Below are positions 22,201-36,449 of a DNA stretch of 64,000 nucleotides, piece by piece. This DNA comes from Metarhizium brunneum. Its lineage: Eukaryota; Ascomycota; Sordariomycetes; Hypocreales; Clavicipitaceae. Below the pieces are notes generated by a model. That model made no database searches. It was given only the letters and a program-made list of their open reading frames with translations, and was not told the origin of the DNA. The stretch covers positions 1,612,001-1,676,000 of the forward strand of contig NC_089424.1 in the NCBI RefSeq assembly GCF_013426205.1, in the 5' to 3' direction. Position 1 is the stretch's first letter, and every line of letters starts with the position of its first letter. The position numbers and the translations under genes are program-made.

Positions 22201-24628
22201 CATTCTTGGTAAAAAACTGGCCCCTCTTCGGAATAGAGGTGTTAAGCAAACTGCAAACCGGACTCGGCGTATGGCTTCAGAACGAAAAGACTCATATTCA
22301 AGAGAAGCATGAGTCTTCTTTGTTCACGTGTGTGAGTTTGATTCCTGAAAAAAGTCCCGCAGATTATCCATTTTTCACTGACCTTCTCTTTCAAAGGTTG
22401 CTACTATCTGGGACCATGTTTGCTCGAATCTCGCTGCTCAAGAACGGCCGAACAGAAGAAGTTTGGACGTTATTGAGCCAGTCCTAACGGCTGCCTTCAA
22501 AAGTACACATGCGACTATCGTGAATAGAACATGCGTGATGTGGAATGCAATCATGAAGGGTGATGAAGATATCCAATGTTCAGACAGTCTCATGGCGATC
22601 ATTTCTTCTGTGCGATCTAAGGTTGATATTGTTGTTCCAGGTGCCAGCAGAAGTACTGGCATCGGAATACTGACTGCCAAGGGAGGCCCATCAGCCGACC
22701 CCAGCTCGGATGCTCTATCCCCAACAAGATCGCATTCTGATCCCAACATTGTAGCGTCAGCCTCGAGATTGTCTGCATCTAGAAGGCCAATGACCAGGAG
22801 ACGACGCCTAGAATCGACACCAGAGTTCCATCACGCAAAGTCAACAAAACGAATGAGCACACCGCGCCGCCGACATCATAACTCTCAAATACAATTCGAG
22901 CCAATTGATTCATCCTCACCCTTGCATAATGAATCTCAGCATCTGACAGAACGCCAGAAGGAAGTCCGCGAAAGGCAGCGTCAAAATGCAGTCTTATACA
23001 CAGACGTCCAATCCAGCTTCTCTCCACCATCCGCCCACAAGTTGCCCGGGCCAAGCACACAAAGGAATGCGCCTCAGAGTCCGCAAGTGGCACAGGAGAG
23101 CACCCCTAAACATAGTAAATCCTTCGAAGACCTGATTAGCTTGACACCAACCCCCAGGCGCGGCCAGGTGTTGCAAATGGATGACTTCAATGACCCCCCG
23201 TCTTCGCCGCCTGCACCCCGCCCGTACCCCTTTCTATCTGAGATCCAATCTCGATCGAGGGCAGGAAGTGTCATGGAAAGCTGGGAGTTTTCCTCGCCAC
23301 CGGGGTCCCCCCTTGATATTCAGCAAAGAGAAGAATCAGAGCTGCAACCTACTGGCCCTGCAGACATTGAATCACCAAAGAAATTGCGTCGCTACTCGAA
23401 AAGAAAAAGACGTATGGAAGCCGAAGCTTGCCAGTCTAACGACCATGCAGTCTCTAACAAGCGCGAAGATGAGGGTGTGTTGAGTCTTAAAGCCAAAGAT
23501 CAGCCATCCCAGCGTTCCTTGACAGCACCCGCCACACCCGGAGAAGGTAGAATTACACGAGCAAGAACAGCTCAAGTCACGCCGAAGCTCGAGAATGGCT
23601 CGGCGAAGGGATCCAAGTCACTATCCCGTCGCTGTTCTTCACGGTGTGTGGAGGCGGAAAACAAGACGACAGAACAAAAGGTAGATGGCACAAAGTCTGG
23701 TGCACCCTCGGATCTACAGGACGCGGCGCAGCATGGCAAAGATGCCACGAGGCCAATAGATGGCTCACAACTTTGTGGCCGCATAGAAGGAGGTTCAAAG
23801 ACCCCACTTGGGTCTCGCGGGTGTATTTTGGTACACACAGACTCTACTTGTCCATCACCCGAAAAACCGGAAAATGCGACAGTTGAAACGCCAGCCCCCG
23901 TGATACCATCTACTGCCGAGCCTTCGGAGAAGACAGAAACAAGCAGATCTCGGAGGAAAAGAAAGAGGGCCGGAAAGCAATCCGACAAGGGCAACAAAAG
24001 GCGACGATCTGGTACTGATGAAATTCAAGAATTATCGGACAGAGAACAAAGCGAATCCGAACCGTCTGTACCGCAGACTTGCGACGACAAGAACGACCCT
24101 ATTGAGGGTATAGAGACTAGACGTGGCCTTCGACAGAGGCAACAACAGGCGCTTCTTCGCGAGTCAAGACAGGCTCAGAGAGATGCTAAGCATCGAGCCA
24201 AGAGTCCATGTGGGAATATGGATGGTGGTGATACTGACGAGGAAGTACAATCTCAATTGGTAAAGGAATCTAATGAGGCGTCACAGCAGAACCACCTAGA
24301 GGGAGATGACCAAGGTGCGAACAAGGACGAAATTGCAGGAGGAGCCAATGAGGATGAGATGGAGCTCGAAGTAGAGCCGGCGGTTGGTGAAACCATGGAA
24401 ACTTTTGTTGGCACAAAATCAAGTGCAGGACCACCAGTTGGAGGAGAAAGTCCCCTAACAATTATGGAAACTCTGCGGAGTGGGCTCGATAAACTACGCA
24501 GTGCATCTCTCAGTAGAGAGAAGGTGTATGAAGTTGAGGATATTTTGATGGATATGAAGCGTGAGTTGTTTGAAGCGGAGAGGAGAGGAAGAGGACGAAC
24601 CAGGAAGAGAAAATCAAGAGGCCAGTGA
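19269..24628 (+). CDS. rif1: Telomere length and replication-timing regulator RIF1
   Basis: Large nuclear protein that recruits PP1 to late origins, controls replication timing and limits telomere elongation. Exons are 19269-22331 and 22397-24628, giving about 1764 residues; the 65-bp intron (GTGAGT, CACTGAC, CAAAG) links LFTC to VATIWDHVCSNLAAQERPNR and is required for frame. The N-terminus holds two PP1-docking motifs, KVEW (residues 80-83, RVxF type) and SILK (121-124). The Rif1_N HEAT-repeat region follows, about residues 170-1100, with LIHHSLTLLATFLHFP-like helices. The C-terminal 650 residues are disordered, basic and Ser/Pro/Arg-rich, with many S/T-P sites and KRKRR stretches, then a short helical end (LREGLDKL-like SGLDKLRSASLSREKVYEVE). 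The ATG at 19269 (MASSVASASSSN) is the first in frame. Confidence 0.93.
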
Positions 24629-26962
24629 AGCCATGAAAGGAGTATAGTGTTTACAAGGAGTAGCTTTTCCGGCGTGCATTGCGGCATCGGTGGCGTTGTA
24701 TGAGACTTTTTATCGCTGTACAAAGCTGGTACATGCCTTATATATGTAGCTCGGTGTTGGAAAGGACATTTTTGTGTATTGGGCAATGTCTCATGAATCA
24801 CGGAGAACATAATATTATAAATACAACACGGTGCGCGGGATATGCCAGTGCACAATTTAAAGGCACCAAAGAGTACAGCAATAGTGATTACGACAATGAG
24901 AACCACCCCATTCGCGCAGATTTACCTGGGGTTCACTGGCGTGCCTCAGACTGGAGCTTGAACTTGGGATGAAAGGATTGGACCTCTAGTCCTAGTTGCT
25001 TTTAGAATGCATGTATTGCTAAGTCGATGGGTTGAGGACTGAACGTCGCTCGGTCTGAGGCGCGAGATTGCATGCAAAATGGAAAACCCCATGAACCCCG
25101 CCGCCCCCGATCCAACATTGACATCTGGAACTCGCCATCTCGATGATCTGAGAATTATTCCAGATACTACTAGCCTAGTCCCAGCAACCGCTCTTCAATT
25201 CTCGTTAAGCACCTCGAATACGGGATTGCCAACTTCGGTATCCCGAAAGTGGGCCATCGCACTTTGCAGCCATTTGCGGTAAAGTGTGGTGGTTGTTTTT
25301 TTGGCTCCTGCACACCATGGACAAACCAGAGAATAATCAAGTCAGTGAGTCTCCTCCTCCCGCCGCAGGCAGTCAAATGCCGGTAAGGCGACGGCCGAGA
25401 GCCGCCGGAAGGATAAAGCATGGCGCCCGGGACGGTTTGTAGCCACAGCAGAATGGATGCGAAACAGTGGAACTTGGGACAATACAACAATGAATACTAC
25501 TCCGTAGAACTGTACAGTAAGAAAAATGAAGGATCGGCAACGACCCCCGAACTTGACAGGTATGATGCAATCTTAAATTTGCGCTAAAACACGTTGCAGC
25601 TGAGACCGTTTCAGTGTTGATGATGAGTGGACCTCAAGGGCAGCTGATGTCGCTTATTTCTACACAAAAATGGCGTTGGAATAGTCTTATTCTGTGCCGA
25701 GTTGAAAGGAATGTGCATTTGTTGCCTCTCTGATATGCCAAGAATCACACCAAGAGAAAAGCGATAGAGGTGTCTCAACACTAACATCTTCCATTGGGGG
25801 TTGCGGAATACAAAGCACTCCGCTGTTAATCTGAGTTCATCGTTGCAGGTTTGGGAAGATGCTTCACTAGGATGAAGCAGTGAACATTACACACTGGTTC
25901 TCTCCAAGCAACTGCCCATGGTACTTTCAGTAAAGGCCAACAAAGGTTGTTCCACATCATCGCAGCGTTCTCTTCATCCCCATTGCGAGAAAGGCGATGT
26001 CTGGGTAGATGTGATGCTGATTCATCGCCCCGTCCCATCCATCCATTCCATCTTCCTCGGCGTCGCCTGGATGAACGAGTTAACTGAAGGCCAAAGGAGC
26101 ACAACTCCAGAGAGTCGGTCCGCGAAGTGAAAATGACGTCAAGTGGTGTCTACATGTATCCCACTGTGCTCTCAATCCAAAACGTCGCGGTCCGTTTCCA
26201 CAAAAAATCTTTGTCTGGTGCATGAAGCACCCAATGAAATTAAAAGCTTAGAAGCACCATCCGTTCTGATACCACCTGCCAAGCCGAACATATGGGTGCC
26301 TGTTGTCGATTTCAAATAAGGGTGTTAGGTACTTGCTTAAACGACTGTTGGCCGTGCAAAACCGAGCATGGTGCACTCCGTAGTTTGTACGTGTTGAATC
26401 ACGGTGCCTATACCGACAGCGTTGCCAGCACGGCAATGTCTAAAATCCCATAGCTCTCGGTTACGGATCCAGACAGCTGTGCTGAAAAGCCACATGTGCA
26501 CGATAAAACGCGATCAGTGAAAGGCGGGGCAACGTACATGCACTTGTGAGACATAGGGACGAGAATGAAGGAACATCCGGCCTGGATCTTCCTGTGCTTC
26601 TGATGGCACTGTTCGGCTACTGGCCGTAGCAATCTGCACGCACACAGAGAGAGAGAGAATAGCGAGAGAAAATCCGGTGCAGCAATGAAGAGAATGAAGG
26701 CAAATCGGCATGTGTGCCGCGCAGAAAAGCGTCCAACCCCGCAAGTTATTTCAAGAAAATAAGACTTTTATACTCGTGGATAGTTTTTTGAGCCAGAGGG
26801 CGGAAAATAGACAGAGTACCACTTGAGCAGTGCCGGTAGGGATACAGTAAGAGGTACGCCGGAATCAGTATTGACTGGCGACCCATGAGCCCAGCCATCA
26901 ACAATGCTATCTATGGACTGTAGTCGACTGGTATACTTTCCAAGGTTATTAACAGGCAAACA

Positions 26963-27034
26963 CCTTAGGTATGTACCTAGGGTAGGCAGGTACCTACTAC
27001 TTAAGTAGGTAAGTACTTAAGTACCTAGTAGTTA
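26963..27034. repeat. TAGGTACC/TTAAGTAGGTA short-word cluster
   Basis: Overlapping TACCTA, TAGGTA and TACTTAAGTA words over 70 bp, partly palindromic (for example CTACTTAAGTAGG). One of several such clusters, all in non-coding sequence. Confidence 0.7.
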
Positions 27035-28240
27035 TTATGTCTCCGTTTTTGCTTCTTTTCCCTCCATCAATCAACTCCACACACAATACATCCGGTATCC
27101 TCTATTTTTGTTCTACATGCTTTTCTGACGAAACAGATTTTGAAGTTGGCCGTATGGCGCTGCGCAAAGAGCAACATGGCTTGCCATGCAGTGGATTTGG
27201 CACCAGTGTCATGGCTGCCCTGTCCATTTGGATGTCTTCAGTATCCACGGCTTGTGGTGGAATGACGTCGCAGCTCCACGCTGGGGCAGGAAAAGAGGGT
27301 CGGATATGGTTGCAAATGCAACTTGAAGGGCCGGAATTACACGCTCAACTGGCGCATTCTACACCGTCTGTGCATCTTGTCATCTGCGGAAGCCCTGGAG
27401 GCGCAAAGACTATTCGAACGTAACGAATTAACGAGCGAGAGAAGGAGATGATTCTCCCTCTAGGTTTCCCACCACACCGACATCCCGTCTTCTCGTCCAA
27501 CGAATGGAATTTCCAGCAGTGGCAGCCAGGCACACCAGTGGCGCTTCTAGAAACCGCAAGCCATCAATTGATCTCGAAGAAGGCTTGACCCGGGTACAGA
27601 ATTTGGCAGACACCTGCCACAGAAGGAGTAGAGTCAAATACTAGGCACTCCGCGAACGGTCAGCAAGTGTTGATGGTGGTGGTGTGTGGATAACAACCCT
27701 GGCCTCTGCCTCTCATATGCCTTGCACGGAGCACTCCAACATCTAAGTACATATGCAATACCTTCCTCGACCCTAAGCAGTTTAATGAGACGCAGTTGCA
27801 CAACATAGGGGCCCCCAAGCTAGCCTTTACGCTTCTTATGCTGCACACCGGTGGTCGAACTTGTCCATGTCTCTCGGGTTCTCTGACTGTTCAATGTTGA
27901 CCGGCTTATCTGACGAGGGCGGGCCAAATGGATTTGATGACGGCGAGCAGGGCCGGCCTCATGGGTTGATGGAACATCGTCATGGAGCCATGTGGAGAAC
28001 CCCCGGTTTGACCAACATTGTAGTACAGAGTGCCAAACCTCCCCATCCTCGTCAACTTGTTGTTATGTGTCGAGTGTCTGATGTGTTGCGGAAAGCCCGA
28101 CCAAGGTCCTTGTAACTACTTGCCAAGGCCATTTTTGTTTGTCGTTCGTTACCATGCTCGCGTCTGTGGTTCAGTCCGTGCCGCGTTCCCACATCCCGCT
28201 GGTATCTTGAGGGCCAATGCCACTTTATAAAGCACTTATG

Positions 28241-28265
28241 TCTCTCTCTCTCTCTCTCTCTCTCT
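28241..28265 (+). repeat. (TC)n microsatellite
   Basis: About 12 TC units, followed after a few bases by a CA repeat. Confidence 0.95.
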
Positions 28266-28269
28266 ATCA

Positions 28270-28272
<3 letters not shown>

Positions 28273-28301
<29 letters not shown>
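28273..28301 (+). repeat. (CA)n microsatellite
   Basis: About 14 CA units, 190 bp before the sugar transporter ATG. A reverse-strand frame with Cys-Val repeats here is only a translation of this repeat. Confidence 0.95.
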
Positions 28302-28304
<3 letters not shown>

Positions 28305-28487
28305 GTTACTTCTTGGTTTACCCCTTCCTTTCATCCGCAACAACGGTTGTCCCATCCACCGCTTCCTACGCTGTGAAGTGAATGAGGGGATCGACAACAG
28401 GGTTCCAAGACTGTGAAAACAATACGGACAAGATCAAGGCTTATAATATTAGTATTGAACGCCTTCCACTCTCTTCTCTCGTCCGTC

Positions 28488-30318
28488 ATGGTGAAGAAAT
28501 TCTTTGGCCTCTCCGGCCAGGCCCTTAATTGGGCCATTGGAGCAATAGCAGGATGTGACTTCCTGCTTTTTGGTTATGGTAGGCGCTCTGTTTACTCTTT
28601 TCTCTTTTCTGTGCGCCCTGTGCGCCCTGTGCGTCTTAGTCGTGGCAACTCGTACCGAGCTGTGCGCTTGTGCGACATTGTAAGCACTGTGCTAATCATG
28701 ATCTTTAGACCAAGGTGTTATGGGCGGCATTCTCACACTTCCCATCTTCCTTGAACAGTTCCCGGACATCAACGACACTGAAAATGGCTTGACAGACGCC
28801 GAAAAGTCCAATCGATCAACTTACCAAGGCATCGCTGTCGCCTCGTACAACCTGGGCTGTTTTATCGGTGCAGTCATCACCATCTTCATCGGCAATCCTC
28901 TTGGCCGCAGACGTATGATCTTCCTTGGTACCGCCATCATGGTTGTTGGAGCGGCTCTTCAAGCCTCTGCTTTCACTCTCGAGCATTTCATCATTGGACG
29001 CATCATCACTGGGTTGGGCAATGGTGGAAACACTTCCACCGTGCCCATGTGGCAATCCGAGACTTGCTCAGCTCACAAACGTGGCAAACTTGTCATGATT
29101 GAAGGTGCACTCATCACTGGAGGTATTATGATCTCATACTGGGTGGACCTTGGCTTGTCCTTTGCGCCCGGCTCTGTCGCTTGGCGTTTCCCCCTGGCCT
29201 TCCAGATTGTCTTCTGTATTTTCATTCTGGCATTTGTACTTGGCTTACCCGAATCTCCTCGGTGGCTCATCCTCAAAGGTCGCGATGCCGAGGCTCGAGA
29301 GGTCATTGCCGCTATTGCTGAGGTTGAAAACGACGACAAATATGTTGAGAACGAATTTCGCGCCATCAAGGACACTGTTGCAGAGATGAGCAAGGGTAGC
29401 TTCGCAGATTGCTTCGCTCGTGACAATAACCGCACGCTGCACCGCACCATTATCGCCTATGTCAATCAGATGTTCCAGCAGATTTCAGGTATCAACCTTA
29501 TTACGTATTATGCTGCTACTATCTACCGTCGTCTTGGTATGAGTCCATTCTTATCTCGCCTCCTCGCTGCTTTAAACGGCACCGAGTACTTCATTGCATC
29601 GTGGCCGGCTGTGTTTCTCGTCGAACGCATTGGTCGTCGAAAGCTCATGTTGTTCGGTGCTGCTGGTCAGGCCGCCACCATGGCCATTCTTGCAGGTGTA
29701 GGCTCGCAGGAAAACAACCACGCTTGCCAAATTGCAGGTATCGTGTTTCTCTTTGTTTTCAACACTTTCTTTGCAGTTGGCTGGCTCGGCATGACTTGGT
29801 TATACCCGGCCGAGATTACTCCTCTACGTACCCGTGCCCCAGCCAACGCCTTGTCTACTTCTTCCAACTGGATCTTCAACTTCATGGTAAGAACGTATCG
29901 CTGCTTCAATACGATGCCAAGATATGCTAATATTTATAAATTAAAGGTTGTTATGATCACTCCTGTCGCCTTTACCAACATCAAGTACAACACTTACACC
30001 ATCTTCGCCATCATCAATGCCATTATGGTTCCTTCCGTCTACTTCTTCTTCCCAGAAACTGCGTACCGATCTCTTGAAGAAATGGACATTATTTTCCAGA
30101 AAGTCAAGGGTTGGAGGGGTGCCTTTACCGTCGTACACCAAGCCGAAATCGAGCCACGGCGCTACGGTAAAAACGGAGAACTTCTCATCAGCATTAATGA
30201 GCCTGGCGAGAAGAACAACACGGAGCATCGCAACGGCAGTTCTAGTGAAACTAGCGCTGATATTAATAACAACATGTTTACCAACATCGACGAAGAAACA
30301 CAACGCCGCCGGTCGTAA
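28488..30318 (+). CDS. MFS sugar transporter (hexose transporter family)
   Basis: Plasma-membrane sugar porter (probable proton symporter) with 12 transmembrane helices. Exons are 28488-28578, 28709-29886 and 29947-30318, giving 546 residues. Splicing joins LLFGYDQGVMGG, the classic helix-1 signature. Other family signatures are NPLGRRRMIFLG (loop 2-3, GRR), IIGRIITGLGNGG, LPESPRWLILKGR (PESPR), FQQISGINLITYYAATIY (helix 7 QQxxGxN), VERIGRRKLMLFG (second GRR) and FFPETAYRSLEEMD (PET). The last intron is 60 bp and open in frame; it is called because VVMITPVAF directly follows helix 10 in relatives. The Asn-rich hydrophilic tail is not conserved. The substrate cannot be fixed from sequence; the loops resemble broad hexose or STL1-like carriers. 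Confidence 0.9.
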
Positions 30319-32614
<2,296 letters not shown>

Positions 32615-33080
32615 CTGGGTTTCAAAAATTGAAAATGTTGATCCTTAGGGCGGAATAGTGTGGTGATTGGCTCATGTCACCACCTCTAGCTATCTTGCCA
32701 GTGATGCCACAGAAATACCGTTCAAGCAGTCAGACTACTTGATCTACGCATTTTATGCGACGTTGGCAGTATATCATATGCAGCGTCTCTCTGACTGTGA
32801 GCAGTGCAGTTGATGAATAAAGTATGAAAGCTGGCAAATATTCTCTTTCCATAGAAGCAAGGATTCCCTTTTGTAGGCACGCTGTTCCCATAAATCATCC
32901 TTCTTTCAGATAGTGTATTCCCGTATCAAAATGTGTCTTTATTCCTCTGGAACCCACTTGTCGATCCCCGATATAGGGCCAAACAGTATTTCATGTCGAC
33001 AAATCCCACTGATGTACATGATGTTTCACCTCTTAATAAGCGACAGCTTGCCTAAATTTTCTGGCCCCTCTCAATCTTGC
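32615..33080. other. Convergent spacer, epimerase / DAHP synthase
   Basis: About 0.47 kb between 3' ends; nothing beyond presumed terminators. Confidence 0.55.
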
Positions 33081-34597
33081 TTAAGAATCGCTTTTTTGCT
33101 CCTGTGAAAAGTGATCGGCGACTAGGAATGCAAGCTCAAGAGCTTGTTTTTCGTTGAGTCGAGGATCGCAGAAGGAGGTGTAGTTGGTGGACAAGTCGTC
33201 CTCCTCGAGACCTTCACTGCCTCCCAGGCACTCTGTGACGGCGTCGCCGGTAAGCTCGAGATGAACACCGCCGAGGTAGCTGCCCTGCTCCTTGTGGATG
33301 CGAAGCGACTCCTGAAGTTCTTTGTAAATATCGTTAAAACGGCGCGTCTTGATACCGGAAGGCGTGGATAGGGTGTTGCCATGCATGGGGTCGCATTGCC
33401 AGACAACGCATCGGCGGTACTCAGAGTCCTCAACTGCACGAATGTGCTTGGGCAACAGCTCGCCGACCTTGTTGGCACCATAACGAGTAATCAGAGTGAT
33501 CTTGCCGGGCTCACAATCGGGATTGAGTGTCCGCAACAGGTCTAGGAGATCGGAGGTTGGTGTCGTAGGGCCAACTTTGACGCCAATGGGGTTGGCAATG
33601 CCACGGAAGAATTCAACATGGGCATGGTCGAGTTGGCGGGTTCTATCTCCGATCCAAATGAAGTGCGCAGATGTGTCATAGTAGGCCTGCTGCGTCTTGG
33701 GCTCGTCATCATCCGCAGGTAGTGGAGGCGAGGGTGCTCTGCTGCTGGCGGGGGGTGCTGGACGAGCCGGCGGCGATTCTAGCAGTCGTGTCAAAGGTTC
33801 TTCGTACTCTAGAAGGAGTCCCTCGTGACTGGTGAAGAGCTCGACGGTGTGCAGCTCATCTGGGCGAGAATTGATGACTTGCAAGAAACGGAGGGTCTGC
33901 TGAATGCTGCTGGCAATGGACGAGTACTTCTCCTTCAAGACTGGGTCACGAACGTGACCCAGGCCCCAGTCCAGGGGCCGGTGAAGGTCTGCGATTCCGG
34001 ACGCAATGGAAGTACGGATGTAGTTGAGGGTGGCCGCAGAGTAATGGTAGGCTCTACGAATCGGATTAGCAACAGGAAGCGCCAATTCGTCTCACTGACG
34101 TCGCATGTGTTTTCTGGGAATGCTCAAGCTTACTTGGTCAGGCGGTTGGGATCGATGTCTCTTTCATCGACGTGATAGCCATTCAGAATATCGCCTCTAA
34201 AGCTCGGGATCTCGCGGCCCTGATACATCTCGGTTGGGCTTGATCGAGGCTTAGCATACTGGCCAGCCATTCGGCCGATACGAACAACACGTTTGTTGGT
34301 GCCCCAAATGAGAACCACGCTCATCTGCAGCAGCAGCTTTATCTTGGATTCGATGGCGCCCTGCTCACAGTAGTCGAAGAGCTCGGCGCAGTCGCCTCCT
34401 TGTAGGAGAAAGGCCTTGCCATGAGCAACATCTCTGAGGTGAGCCTTGAGAGCCAGGATCTCGTTGGGGTGAACCAGCGGCGGCATGCGCGAGAGCTCTT
34501 TGACGACCTTGGTCAGCTTCTCCGGCTCAGGGTAACTGGGAGCCTGCTTGATGGGCTTAGAGCGCCATGTTGACGGAGTCCAGGGTTGAGAAGCCAT
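33081..34597 (-). CDS. 3-deoxy-D-arabino-heptulosonate 7-phosphate synthase, class II (AroAII)
   Basis: First enzyme of the shikimate pathway: condenses phosphoenolpyruvate and erythrose 4-phosphate to DAHP. Exons (minus): 34597-34134 and 34053-33081, giving 478 residues of the class II (plant/microbial) type. Conserved parts: WRSKPIKQAP, LLQGGDCAELFDY with the metal-ligand Cys, GRMAGQYAKPRS, YRGDx-like FRGDILNGY, LFTSHEGLLLEYEE, FIWIGDRTRQLDHAHVEFFR, NPIGVKVGPT, ITRYGANKV and VVWQCDPMHGNT. All catalytic segments appear intact. A Pro/Ala/Ser-rich stretch of about 30 residues (246-275) interrupts the fold between LLLEYEE and AYYDTSAHF. Transcription diverges from a HYPK-like gene; a perfect TGAGTCA 190 bp upstream suggests cross-pathway (Gcn4/CPC1) amino-acid control. 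Confidence 0.94.
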
Positions 34598-35226
34598 GGA
34601 GTAAGTGGGTGAGTGAGTGAGTGCTCTTGTGAACGGGCCCGATGAATGGTGAGAAAAGGCCGAGTTGGGACTTTCGCGAGCAGGCTCATGCGCGTGCGCG
34701 TATGTATATTATATAAATAATCTGCTCAGTCTCGAGGCGTGAGTCTGTCGCTGTGCGATTTGGGACCGACGCCGGAATCCGCCTGTGAGTCAGCCAATGA
34801 CGGCAATGCCTCTGCAACACTCTGGACTTGTACGACGTTACCATGGAACGAAGCCTGTCTGCAGATTCGGCAGTCGTTTTTTTTTTTTTTTGGATGGCAC
34901 ACACCTGACTGGAACAATAAATTTTTGTTCCCACTCGAGACGGGACATCCAGCACAATTCAGTCTCGGCGCCGGTATTGGCGAATCACACAAGGTCGTTC
35001 CCGCCCTGTCAATAGCTTGGGCGTGGCATCAGGTCCAGCTTAGTGGGATGCAGGGAGATACAGAAACTGTCCCTGACCCCACATTTGCTGCATCCACTTG
35101 ACGCCATCTAGAGAGAGACAGCTTGGGTGAGCAGCCTGATCACTCCGTACATTTCCACCTTCCCACCTTTGCCGTCGAGAACGCACGTCGACACACGTCT
35201 ACACACGTCTACACATCGAACCAAAA
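34598..35226. other. Divergent promoter region, DAHP synthase / HYPK-like gene
   Basis: Contains an AT-rich TATA-like patch at about 34707-34729, a TGAGTCA at 34786, a CCAAT at 34794, an A/T homopolymer near 34878-34892, and short repeats of ACACGTCTAC just before the HYPK-like ATG. Confidence 0.6.
34786..34792. promoter_or_regulatory. Putative Gcn4/CPC1/CpcA site (TGAGTCA)
   Basis: A perfect match to TGASTCA, about 190 bp upstream of the DAHP synthase ATG and next to a CCAAT box. The known factor activates amino-acid biosynthetic genes on starvation; function here is inferred. Confidence 0.5.
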
Positions 35227-35607
35227 ATGGCCGAGCCACAGCCCCGAAATGTCCACGAGGGCGCGACAACGGGCGATGTCGAAGACGAGCTCCAGTCCAC
35301 TGCCAAGTCAGCCGAGGACCGCAAAGCCGCCTCCGCCCTCGCCAGTCTCGATGCCGCCGCCGCCAACGATGACGCTGCCGGAAGAGATGTCGATCAGGAG
35401 GCCGTCAACAAGGCCATGAAGAGCCTTGGGGGTGCGAAATCTGCACCAGTCCCCGCCGCCGCCCCTGCCAAGAGCGTCAAGGTAGATGCTGCCGACGTGA
35501 GCCTATTAGTGGATGAGTTGGAGCTGTCGAAACCCAAGGCCACCGAGTTGCTCAAGGCCCATGACGGGGACGCCGTCAAGGCGATGCGGGCTTGGGTCAA
35601 GGCCTAA
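35227..35607 (+). CDS. HYPK-like protein with NAC/UBA-type domain
   Basis: Single-exon gene of 126 residues. The N-terminal 85 residues are charged and Ala-rich, probably partly helical (RKAASALASLDAAAANDDAA). The C-terminal 40 residues (VDAADVSLLVDELELSKPKA, TELLKAHDGDAVKAMRAWVK) form the UBA-like three-helix unit found in nascent-polypeptide-associated complex alpha and in HYPK, the regulator of the NatA N-terminal acetyltransferase. The length and lack of a NAC domain favour HYPK over NAC alpha. It would then act at the ribosome with Naa10/Naa15. The ATG at 35227 follows a leader of CACACGTCTACACACG-type repeats. Shares a divergent promoter with DAHP synthase. Confidence 0.8.
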   Translation: MAEPQPRNVHEGATTGDVEDELQSTAKSAEDRKAASALASLDAAAANDDAAGRDVDQEAVNKAMKSLGGAKSAPVPAAAPAKSVKVDAADVSLLVDELELSKPKATELLKAHDGDAVKAMRAWVKA

Positions 35608-36449
35608 GTCACGGGAGGAGGCAGTTCCCCGTGCCGGGCATCGGTCTTGACTGGTCACCTGCGGCGCCCAGCATCTTTATATATAGGGAGAGGTGCATCT
35701 ACCGTCCATCGATGCTGTCTCCCCTATGGCGAGCATTCATCCATCAACATGCCGTCATTCTAGTCTAGTCAGACTATCAAAGAGGGGAAAAAAACTTCGA
35801 GAGGCCGACTCGAGTCTGCTTCGCTGGATGCTTGGCTTTAGCCCGAACACAACACAACAAATATTGGGCTGGTCAAAAGGCGGGAGGCTCGAGTCACCTC
35901 ATTTCTCCTTTCAAGCCTGACACCCAGATATTATGAAGTATTATGAGGAACGTGACGGAGAGTAACTTAGCAACTCGTGGTCGGCGCAGTAACAGCCCAC
36001 AACCAGCCATAGAAGTGAGGTAATAAAGGGGAATTAGACTGATCAAGATAAAAAAAGGTGTTGCGTATTTTGCTATTGATCGCATGCTATTTCTACGTAA
36101 ACTCAATACGTAAACCGGCTAATAGTTTGAATATGTTAATTAATCTGTGTCAACACTACGTGATTATACAAAGCTGCTGCATGGCTTACTTCCTGGCTCG
36201 GTTGATCGTAGTATGTGCATGCGGTTGTTTGCCATTTCAAGAACAATCCCATGCCAAATCTGTTCTCAAACGCCGTGTGGGAAAATGTGTATCAACTCCA
36301 ATCTTAGTGATGGTCCCTCCGAATCTCCAAAAAACAAAGTTTGCCAGGCCGTGTCTGGGGTATTGCAAGTTTTGATGGAGTAGCGCCTTATTCCCATGCT
36401 TGCGGCATCAACATAATTACCTATCTACTTGGTAGGTAATTATAATACC
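35608..36449. other. Convergent spacer, HYPK-like gene / BRCT gene
   Basis: About 0.84 kb. AT-rich near 36040-36160 and with a TACCTATCTACTTGGTAGGTA word at about 36419-36439, just after the BRCT gene's 3' end. No gene is supported. Confidence 0.5.

Larger units (their letters stand above)
24629..28487. other. Long gene-poor spacer (3.9 kb)
   Basis: No reading frame here shows conserved motifs, sensible splice structure or coding character; the longest forward frame (27037-27423) is Ser/Gly-rich and matches nothing I know. The stretch holds a TACTCCGTA word at 25498, a TAGGTACC-type cluster at 26963-27034 and two dinucleotide repeats just before the transporter gene. It may be the transporter's regulatory region, host an unannotated non-coding RNA, or be decayed sequence. 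Confidence 0.5.

Noticed and set aside
3300..24628. SDS22 and RIF1, both PP1 partners, as a functional cluster
   Set aside because: They are 15 kb apart with many unrelated genes between; co-location is most likely coincidence.
27037..27423. Forward frame of 128 codons in the long spacer
   Set aside because: No domain, no plausible secretion signal followed by a mature domain, and no splice partners; coding status cannot be supported.
28052..28300. Reverse-strand frame with Cys-Val and Arg-Glu repeats
   Set aside because: It is only the translation of the CA and TC microsatellites.
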